From positions 5,344,036 to 5,408,035 of the forward strand of contig JAQFVV010006231.1 in assembly GCA_028023455.1 (NCBI GenBank): 64,000 bases of DNA, written 5' to 3'. This DNA comes from Epiperipatus broadwayi (Eukaryota; Onychophora; Udeonychophora; Euonychophora; Peripatidae). The translations under genes and the position numbers were made by a program. A model generated the notes under the pieces. That model saw nothing but the letters and a program-made list of their open reading frames with translations. It searched no databases and was not told the DNA's origin. Positions 55,491 to 64,000 of the stretch are shown one piece after another (the first letter of the stretch is position 1; the number at the start of each line of letters is the position of its first letter).

Positions 55491-58400
55491 AATGGTATAT
55501 TCACCGTTACAATATATATATATTTTCTTGTGCAATTAATTTTGACAATTATTTTCTATGTTTATAATTTTTAGTTGAATTAATCATTGTACAGTATTCA
55601 CAGTATGTTTTATATATGATCAATGCATATATTGTAATGGTCATCTTGCTATGGTTAAATTGATTAAGGTGCCACCTGACAATACTTTCTATAAATATGT
55701 AGTCATTTATACCTTATTTATATATTTTAATAGAATTCTGAAGTATTTTCCTTATGTGATGATGGTGACCACTACATAACATTATTTGAAATACATGACC
55801 AAATCATGTAACTGGTCTACTCCTGATGAAATAGACATGGAATTAATATGTGGATTGGTCACCATTATATATATGCAAACAAGTTAAACATACACTATTT
55901 AAATAAATAACCAAATTTATTTACAAAGTGTTGTGATTGTCATAAAATATATAATTTTCATTTATCATAAACGTATTTCCATTACCAACTATATAATATG
56001 ATGATTCATAATAAATTATTATTAGTACATGAAAATTTTCTTCATAACATAATCACCTTTAGGGTTATAATTTAATGTAACAAATTTAACAGCATGGTAA
56101 TGATTTATTTAATAATCATTTTAAAACTATTTTTTAATTATAATTCACCTGCATGCACTGGAAAAAAAATCCAAAACAAATTATACTAACAAAAATGTAT
56201 AACATTTATCTTGATTAATTTTAAAACATTAATCTTTTAATGATTGATTATATATTTGCCATTGAATAAATCCCTGGCCTTTAATATAATTCTATATATA
56301 GTTGACCGTCACAAATATAAAACATTTATTAATCATGTCACAAATATATATCCTGTTTGGGATTATTATAACAAATACACCTTCCTTATAATGACAATTT
56401 CAGATAGTTACCACTTTAGATTTGAATCTCTTTTTAATAATAACTCAAACTTAATTAAATGAGGTGGCCATTTTAAATCCCACCTCAAATTTAAAGAATG
56501 AAACTGTGAATAAATTTACCATGGATATTTTAACCATTCAAACTAGTGATTTAAACAACTGCATTTATATTATAAATTCTAATGCACATAAAAATGGTAA
56601 TTAATGAGTTAATTCATGTACAAATGAACTTGATTTAATTAAAGTAATCGTTAGTTTACTTTAAAACTCCAATTATACTGTGCTGATTTCTTTTCAACTA
56701 GCTCTCTTTATTTTAATACTTGAACACTTCACGTTAAATATTTTATCTTGTATTTTAAAATGGCTATTACTTACTAGTGATTATTTTCTTTCACTTACAT
56801 GTTCAGTGACAATTTCAATATGAAAATAAAACTAGTTTTTTTTTTTTTTTTAAAAAGGGATAAAATTTTAACTAATCAAGTGAATTTGTATTTTATCTGC
56901 TTTAAACACAACTAGAATATTTATGTACACTAAACAATAAACTCTGAAAAAACATTCACTTCCTCCTTTAATTAATCAATTTACATATTATTACTGTAAA
57001 ATATGGTTATAATTAAATTATCTTAAGAGGTCACTTTCATAATAAAATTGAAAATGGTTAACATTTTAGGATATTATCTAATTGATAAACAGTTGTTTTT
57101 TGAAAACTTAAGTATGAATATCAAACTTAGTACTGTATAAAGTTTTATTGTTGTGATAATTTTTATGAGAACTAATATTTTTCCTTCAGTGATATACAAT
57201 AAGTGATTTATTTTAGATGGGAATTCTCCTTCTATAAGCAGTTTTGTGTAAAGTGCATTTTTGAAATTATTTGATGCTTAGGTTTTTTTCCCTCAGATTC
57301 CTTTAAAATAGCTCTTGGCAGATTGCTTTAACATTCAGGAAAAATCACATTTTCCCAGCAATCTTTTCTTAATCTGGGAAAATAAAAAAACTATTTCATC
57401 ATCTTGGCTGCCACCTTTCAAACTCTGCAAAAAGTTTTTCATCCTGATTGCACCTATCAAATAATCCACTAGAAATTTACTGTAAATGAGAGCTGGTTAT
57501 ATACATTCTGAAATTAATGTGAACTCAAAAATAAAATTTCTTGACTATTTTTGGATTTGGCAAAATGGTTGCTATGATTAATTTTGCATATTGGGGCCTT
57601 TTCAAATGACAAATCTTTGATTCTTAAAATAACTGCTGTTGAGCTTTTGTAAAACATCACAAAAAGGGCTGATTCTTATCTACACCCAATTAGCACATAA
57701 AGTTTACATCACTTAGGCAAACATGATTATCAATTTTTATCACAACAAAATTAGCACATTTTATTTTTTTCAAGAGAATGATTGAGTGAGTATATTCTCC
57801 TAAATTTGAATAATATATATATATATTTCTTTATTATTGTACTCTTAAATATATTTATCAATTTTCACTACAACAAGAATAAAATAGAAAGATAGGGTGT
57901 TTTATTTTTTGTTTTGAGGAATACTGATTGAGTGAGCACGTTTTCACATATTATTTCCAAAATTTGAATACACTATATATTTATGTATAAATGTGCTCTC
58001 AATTTATTACTCCATTATCCTTTTTTATAATTGTCTTGTTTTTTTATTAATTATTTTTGCTGATGGTATAATTTTTATATTATATCATAGATATGTATAT
58101 ACATGTTAAAGTCTCTTATATGTTAAAAAAACATAAAGCATTCACTACTATCTATTATTTTCAGTATTAGCATGAAGATTTGGAATCAGATTCACAGATA
58201 TCATCGTCAGTCAAACTGTTTTAAATATTTTTTTCCAGAAATAATTGTATATATTAGTTTAAATTGAAGTCTTTTCTATTGGAAATTTTTCAATAATGAA
58301 TATATGATCCATTTTTTAAATTAAGTAGAATATTGTTGACTAGATAGCTAAAAGTAGAGATTTATTTTCACTTTAATGACGTTTAATCTTAGATTTAATT

Positions 58401-59089
58401 TGTCTCTTTTCTTAAAAGTCTAGTTTATAATTTATTTTTTTAATTTTCTCAGTCATTCTAGAGTCAATCAGCTTTGTCAATGATTCATTTTTGTGAATCA
58501 GACTAGAAATTAATTCATTATTATGAAAAATAAATATCTATCTAAACAGTATAGATTCAATTGAAAGTTGAGTGTAGGTGCACGTGTCATGTGACGTTAT
58601 ATTTTTTAGAAAATTGTCGTAATGTGTTATAAGTATAAACAAAATTAATAATTAAACATCTTAATTTAATAAAAACGGTATTTTTCAGAAAAAAAAAAAA
58701 ATTCACTTGTTAAAAAGAAAAAAAAAACTTGTCAGCAATTTTTTTTATTGTTTTCATTAGTATTTATAATGTCTCACATAATTTAGCTCAATAGTGAAAA
58801 GTTTGAGTTTCTTAAATAAAAAGATCATGAATTAATTTTCAACTGAGCATAAAAGAGAGAAAAAGAAGGCTCACATCGGAATTGGTATGTTCCCTCTATC
58901 ACTTGGGTACTAGTATATTATTTATGATTCTCATGAATAATTGATTGCGTGGTAATTAAAGGTAATTATTAACATTTCATTTTTATAGAGAACAACTGAT
59001 GAGATGATATTTTCATTATCGGTAGATCTAGAAAGTCTTATTGCTTACTGACCATTCACTTCATCAAATTCTTAATGTTTACAAAATGA
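55491..59089. other. AT-rich DNA, no gene seen
   Basis: A short inverted repeat at 55485-55515 (ttgtaatgg..ccgttacaa) and the usual homopolymers. The stretch 57230-57720 is less AT-rich, but its six frames are stop-ridden and show no domain. No RNA gene recognised. Confidence 0.4.
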
Positions 59090-59510
59090 CATTCTGCCCA
59101 TCCCTCTTCTATGTATTTAAATGGATAATGTCCAATACGTAAGGGGTCAGAGTAACTGGAGGTCAACATGGGCATAACAACAATATTGGCATCAGCATGG
59201 GATTTGGGCATTCTATCAGATTTTCAATGATATGGATGGCTGAAAAGTTGGAGGTTAGAGTAGATTGAAGCCTGTCCATTAAAGTATAAAGATTTGCTAT
59301 CTTAATATAAACTGAACACTGATTATATATGTATGTGGGAGATGATAATCTGGACTAACTGATGAGTGCTGGTTAAGGATGAAATGTGTATATTGGTGAT
59401 TATTTATCTTTTCAACATGTGCGTGGTCATGTACATCAGTAATATGAGATAGTGTGGATAGTTGATGGTTGCTTGAAAGTCTGAGTTCAAATCCCCTATA
59501 TTTAAAATTA
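59090..59510 (+). repeat. Family B repeat, single full unit (B9)
   Basis: Runs from ctgcccatccctcttct through aggtcaacatgggcataaca, tcagattttcaatgatatgg and the hammerhead (59354-59397) to a box-B-like end AGTTCAAATCC at 59484-59494. Box B matches the pol III consensus at 10 of 11 positions. A convincing box A is not seen at tRNA spacing, so pol III transcription is a suggestion only. Confidence 0.7.
59354..59397 (+). ncRNA. Hammerhead ribozyme, family B copy B9, intact core
   Basis: Stem I ACTAA (59354-59358), CTGATGA (59359-59365), stem II GTGCTGGTTAAGGAT with one mismatch (59366-59380), GAAA (59381-59384), stem III ATGTGTAT, A17 (59392), stem I TTGGT (59393-59397). Stem I keeps five pairs (one G-U). 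Core complete. Confidence 0.68.
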
Positions 59511-59924
59511 CATCTATATAAACTTCAATCTCTATATAAACTAAGCAAGATAATACTAATAAATGACTGAAATTTTGTGTCTTTGAAGATATATGCCAAG
59601 GAAATTAGGAATGCTGAATATTTCTCAGGACATATAATGCCATTAATCCTAATATCATTTTCACTTGTTGATTGAATAAAATGTTTAAATTTGTGGATTG
59701 AGATTAATGATGGATATATTGCACAAGATCCATCAATAAAAGCTTTTATAAATTTCTTATGTCATTATGTGGTTATAAATATTGGTTAAATCTTAAAAAC
59801 AATATTTTTTTATTTTGACTGATTGAAAGAATAATAAGCAATACAAATATTTTAGTTACTTGTTAACTATTGAATTTTATTTACAAATAGAATTAATTTA
59901 CATTAATACTTTTAATATATAGGG
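59511..59924. other. AT-rich spacer
   Basis: Nothing recognised between two family B copies. Confidence 0.4.
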
Positions 59925-60345
59925 TATATGAGCACAGACTTTCACACAACCTGCCACTCTCCACACTATCTCATAACACTGATACACCTGAACACATATA
60001 TGTTGAAAAGATTAATAATCACCAATATACTTATTTCCATCATCAGATTTTCAATTGGATGGATGGTTGAAGAGTTGGAGTGTGGAGTAGATTGAAGCCT
60101 GTCCATTAAAGTATGAGGTTGTCTGAGCACTTATAGTATATATGTGTAGAGATGGTAATCTGGACCAACTGATGATTGCTGGTTTAGCATGAAATACGTA
60201 TATTGGTGATTATTTATCTTTTCAACATATATGTGTTCAGGTGTATCAGTGTTATGAGATAGTGTGGAGAGTGGTGGGTTGTGTGAAAGTCTGTGCTCAT
60301 ATACCCTATATATTACATATATAGACACAGGTATATAATAAGCTT
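59925..60345. repeat. Family B repeat, inverted partial pair (B10)
   Basis: A minus-strand terminus (59925-60035, tatgagcacagactttcaca) joins a plus-strand unit (from about 60040) that lacks part of the body and ends at 60345. Closest to the 4360-5785 array: same tatgagcac end and the same ATACGTAT stem III as B1. The ends are inverted, like a foldback. Confidence 0.78.
60164..60207 (+). ncRNA. Hammerhead ribozyme, family B copy B10, intact core
   Basis: ACCAA (60164-60168), CTGATGA (60169-60175), stem II TTGCTGGTTTAGCAT (60176-60190; four pairs), GAAA (60191-60194), stem III ATACGTAT perfect palindrome (60194-60201), A17 (60202), TTGGT (60203-60207). Five stem I pairs. Fully intact core. 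Confidence 0.77.
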
Positions 60346-61435
60346 GTGTTTCAGTTATTATTGCTTTTATTGTATTTATATAAAGGTCAACTTAGTATAC
60401 AATTTTTCCATCAAATTTCAATGAATATATATGGTAAAGATGAAATGAAATGTGGATTTATAAAAAAATATGTATGGTCAGTTGATATAGAAGCCATGTG
60501 ATATTAGTGTATCAAAATGACTAAAGGAGTATAATAGTTTCATTTAATTCAAACTGAATTTTTTTCTTTTCCTCAGTTGAAATTGATAAGGAATGCTGTT
60601 TGGGATGATATTATATTTATTACTTAATTTGACTTGTATATAAGAAAGAGGCAATATATCTAAAAATTACTTAACCCACATTGGCTACAAGTCAGTTTTG
60701 TAATATTAATGCTACATGTGGTATAATGATACAGTTTATTAGAAAATTATTATTTTATGTTATAATTAGGCATTTAAAAAAAATAAGACAAATAAAGATA
60801 ATTTTGAAATGATTTTATTGTAGATTAAAACATGTACTGCATTTTTTTTTAACATGTTCTCTCTACATATGGGCTTGATATATTTTCTGCTTATTCTATT
60901 TTTTCATTTGTCCACATTACAATTTCACTCAGAATGTTTCCAGAAAACAATAAATTCCATACTTTTTCAGAATTTGACTTGTCTCCTAAAACTTTTGGTG
61001 AAGCTTTGACTATATTATACTGAATTATAAAAAGCAGTGAAATTTTAGGAGAAACCATGTATGAAATTGAGTCTAATAATGCATTCTTTTAAAGAATTTA
61101 CAATCGGGTATTATAAAAAAATAAATTTGATTTTTATTATTCTAAGAATTATTTACAAAAATTATTATAATATTTATATAACCATCAAACATCATGTGAT
61201 CACCATTTTATATTCTTACACAGATTTTTTAATAATAGCATGCATGTCATTGTGGCTTCTTCTTTTTCAGTTGGGAATCTCTCAGCCACTATGCCCAGAG
61301 AAATCTGTTAGCAATCTTACCTTACCTTTCCATTCCCCACCCCAAGTTTTTCCTAGATTCTCTTCCCTGCTCCATTCCATTTCTATAACACAATCATTGT
61401 CAATTCCATGATCTTTATATCTAAATCCCCCTTAT
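60346..61435. other. AT-rich DNA, no gene seen
   Basis: The frame 61061-61411 is hydrophobic and low complexity, without a recognisable domain. Nothing else supported. Confidence 0.4.
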
Positions 61436-61526
61436 ATAGTAAGAAACTCTTCATACAGTAGTGTCACAAAGTGCAAGCCTTAATAATCAATGGCTGCAAA
61501 GAGGTTTGGGCATACCCATTTAATAT

Positions 61527-61566
61527 CTTCATACTAGTTTCTAGCTTGTGGCTTTCATCAGTGAAG
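61527..61566 (-). ncRNA. Hammerhead ribozyme, family A copy A6, intact core with covarying stem I
   Basis: Minus strand: stem I CTTCA (61566-61562), CTGATGA (61561-61555), stem II AAGCCACAAGCTA (61554-61542; AGC pairs with GCT), GAAA (61541-61538), stem III ACTAGT (61538-61533), A17 (61532), stem I TGAAG (61531-61527). Against copy A2 (TTCTCA/TGGGGA), both stem I strands have changed (C to T on one side, G to A on the other), yet all five pairs form. Stem II also changed from GGC/GCC to AGC/GCT. These are compensatory changes, good evidence of selection on the RNA fold. Confidence 0.82.
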
Positions 61567-61900
61567 TGCCCTTGGATTTAAGAGCATTGCATCTAGATCT
61601 TAGGTTCTAATGCAACCCTCTTGCAGTCACCTTTTATCTATTTAGTTAATTATAAATTTAGGAGCCCAAGATAAAAACAATGTTTTCAATCCAAGCTCAT
61701 TTGCTTGTATAATCATATAGATCTGAACTCAGTTCAGCATCTATAAATTTTTTATCTTTGGTTTTTCAAAAACCACAGTCATCATTATCCCACAGACAGG
61801 ATAGGTATAAAAACATTAAAATATCATACGATCACCATCTCATATGCTTACACAGGCTGTTAATAACAGTAGCAAACTTTCCATACAATAGTGCCACCAA

Positions 61901-61935
61901 ATTAGAAAGCCACAAGCGAGAAATTAGTCTGGGGA
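61901..61935 (+). other. Partial family A hammerhead, 5' half missing
   Basis: Keeps stem II, GAAA, stem III ATTAGT, C17 and TGGGGA, but the CTGATGA half is replaced by attaga at the junction. Inactive. Confidence 0.6.
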
Positions 61936-62045
61936 TATTGGATGAGTAGGCACTAGATAGAATTTTATACACAAACCTTCTTGCGTCCATTGATTACTAA
62001 GGCTTGCACTTGTTGGCAATACTATATGGAGAGTTTGCTACTATT

Positions 62046-63699
62046 AATATTTATATGAAAAGGTAGAAAAAATAATAACCATATATCACAAAGAAATAAA
62101 ATTACTTACATTTAGTCTGCAAGCATTACAACATCCAGTAAAGTCCAAAAAAAAAAAAAAGTGGCATAAAACTTAAACTATGTGAGGTAAATTCAAACTA
62201 ATTTGATTTTTATTAAATAGCAATATACTTAGGAAGGTACTTTTAGTAATATGAAATTAAGCCATTTGAAAATTGATAGTGATATAACATACTGCATTTA
62301 GGCATTGAGGTTTAATATAAAGGATAATGCTTATTTTTTTTAAAAAAGAAAACTGCCTTATGATCATTTATAATATTGATTGCAGAGATTTAATTAGTAA
62401 ATAATTAGCAAGTTACCCATTCATTAGGAAGAAAATAAAAAATGAAGGATTTCCAAAAATTAAAGCGATTGTGCATACGTTTCAAACTATTACTTATAGT
62501 ATTGGGGTATTATTTTGTTGTATTTAGAGTACTCAAATCACTGAAATTTAACTTATTACATGAGGGTATGCCAAGCAGAGCGGCATTTATATGTATAATT
62601 GAATTAACTTTAATAATATAATCACTCATAAAATATTGGATTATATTTTCATTTTTATAATATGTATAGCATTTGATTGTTTTTATCTATTTTTTTTTTT
62701 TTTTGCATAATGTGCTAAATATTTATTTAATAATCAAATAAATATATGTGTATTCAAAAATATAAAATAATTTTGCATGTCAAAAATCATTCCACTGCTG
62801 CCAAAAAGATATACTGTGAAAAAAAAAAAAAAATTTCTGTTTAGTAATGAGAGTGTTAAAAGTTTTTTTTTTTTATTCTTGTGTTACAACTTAAATAAAA
62901 TAGCTAGTTACCCATTTACCAACCATTAAGAGACGATTATCTGGGTATAATCTAGCTCCCTAAAAGAAAAATTCTAAGCCTATTTGAGGCATAGATAGAT
63001 GTGTAAACCACTGCACTAGAATTAATAGATTACAATGTTAAAATGTCTGATTACTGCTTATTATTTGAAATAGTTTTTATACTAGTTTATTTACAATATT
63101 TTAACTGAAACGAATGTTTTAAATCTGAAATATATAAGAAATCTATATACAAAAAAGTAGTCATTATTCTAAATAATTTTTTTTTTTTTTTGTTTCCTAT
63201 CTTTTTCTAAAATATTTGAATTTAAAAAAGTCTGATATTTTTTCTTCTCTAGAAATGTCTGCTGTAAGCTAATTAATATAACCTCAAGTGCAATTTTCTT
63301 ATCAGTTCTTAAATTCATTTTTAAAAAGAATGAATCTTAATAAGTTATCTACATTTATAGAATGTGAATTAGTAGTTTTAAAATCTGAAAATAATATATA
63401 AGGACTCTTTTGCTTATTAGTTTAATTTTCTGCAAATAAAGCTTAGCAGTTCCAGTTAATTGATTAGACTAAGCACCCCCCTCCCCTATCCTCATGTCTC
63501 ACTTTTTAATTTTATTTTGCCAGAGAATTTAAACAACACTTTTGGCTTCTAATTAAAGAAAATATATTGAAAATGCAATCTGATCAATTGTTGTAGTCTA
63601 AACGTAGCATAAATAAATGTATTAAAACATTTAAAATCAGGACAATAATAAAATTATAAAGAAGACTGAGAGAGACAGTCGTTCATTGGTTTTTGATTT
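62046..63699. other. AT-rich DNA, no gene seen
   Basis: Homopolymers and short palindromes only. Confidence 0.4.
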
Positions 63700-63812
63700 T
63701 GAACTCGAGTTGCTATTAAATTGGTATTCTTTTTTTCCCCATATGTCAGAGCATCGGCCGGGAAGCGAACCCGCGACAACTGTCTGCAAGCAACTGCTAC
63801 TAACGCTTGACA
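63700..63812 (-). repeat. tRNA-like SINE fragment
   Basis: The most GC-rich island near the window end. The minus strand has a box-B match GGTTCGCTTCC (63771-63761) inside a T-arm-like GCGGG..CCCGG stem, and a weak box-A-like TAGTAGCAGTTGC upstream at a spacing of about 31, shorter than a tRNA. No acceptor stem. A tRNA-derived repeat is more likely than a functional tRNA. Confidence 0.4.
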
Positions 63813-64000
63813 AATTGGTATAACACTGATAAGAAAATTGCACTTATTGTTATGTAAAAGTTGGTAAATTTTATTAAATTGTACAGGCTTTAACCAACTT
63901 TCATCTTTTAAATTTTTTTCCAAGATCAAAACATATTTGCACTGGATATTGATTTTAGTTCAAATATAATTAAAAGATCTGATATAAATCTAGGTTTTAA

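Larger units (their letters stand above)
61436..62045. repeat. Family A repeat, head-to-head pair
   Basis: A minus-strand unit (about 61897-61436) with an intact ribozyme, and a plus-strand part (61900-62045) starting inside a second ribozyme. Same design as 2935-3945. Shared markers are tatacacaaacct, ccattgattact and ggagagtttgct. The plus part lacks the CTGATGA half. Confidence 0.8.

Noticed and set aside
57230-57720. Less AT-rich island as a coding exon
   Set aside because: All frames have frequent stops and no recognised motif.
63700-63812. A functional tRNA gene
   Set aside because: Box B is good but the acceptor stem does not pair and the A-to-B spacing is too short.

Overview
The window is about three quarters A+T by eye and looks like gene-poor DNA from an invertebrate animal genome. 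It has no operons, no ribosome-binding-site pattern and no long intact host reading frame. It is a mosaic of decayed animal-type transposable elements: RTE-like LINEs, mariner, pogo/Tigger, hAT, piggyBac-like remnants, tRNA-like SINEs and foldback elements. The repeats reminded me of cephalopod mollusc DNA, but that is only an impression and I would not rest a taxonomic call on it. The one host-like coding trace is a broken, intronless copy of an FSIP1-like sperm/cilium protein gene (about 6840-8114).

The most interesting content is a set of dispersed repeats carrying self-cleaving hammerhead ribozyme (HHR) motifs. I read them by eye from the catalytic core (CUGANGA, stem II, GAAA, stem III, UH, stem I). 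All have the type I layout, open at stem I, with a very short or loopless, often palindromic stem III. This is the minimal design known from Penelope-like retroelements and animal retrozymes and thought to act as RNA dimers. There are at least four sequence families. Family A has units about 410-456 bp apart, in head-to-head or tandem arrays (2935-3945, 41200-42460, 61436-62045). Family B has longer units with a box-B-like end (4360-5785, 17125-17295, 27630-29275, 59090-60345). Family C is a 45-bp tandem dimer plus an inverted copy (28457-28720). Family D is a single, textbook copy (2520-2560). Eleven copies keep the whole catalytic core; the others carry substitutions at residues that abolish cleavage.

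Layout: 1-2000, minus-strand LINE; 2.3-5.8 kb, hammerhead families D, B and A; 6.8-8.1 kb, FSIP1-like pseudogene; 8-13 kb, featureless AT-rich DNA; 13-15.7 kb, two LINE ends and a textbook 400-bp hAT MITE; 17-20.4 kb, B copy, SINE, LINE scrap and Tigger fragment; 22-24.4 kb, long decayed LINE; 27.6-29.3 kb, second B array with the C element nested inside it; 30.8-32.6 kb, mariner and Tigger pseudogenes; 36.7-38.4 kb, LINE flanked by another repeat family; 39.9-40.5 kb, near-perfect 575-bp palindrome; 41.2-42.9 kb, A array and a foldback; 44.9-47 kb, second LINE type and a piggyBac-like remnant; 48.1-49.9 kb, higher-order tandem repeat and two foldbacks; 50-55.5 kb, repeat pair enclosing a TA-flanked 1-kb transposon; 59-62 kb, last B and A arrays; 63.7 kb, tRNA-like fragment.

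Nothing here forms a host pathway. What ties the window together is the shared RNA chemistry of the repeats: if transcribed, the tandem units would be cut to unit length and could be circularised and copied by a retroelement reverse transcriptase supplied in trans.
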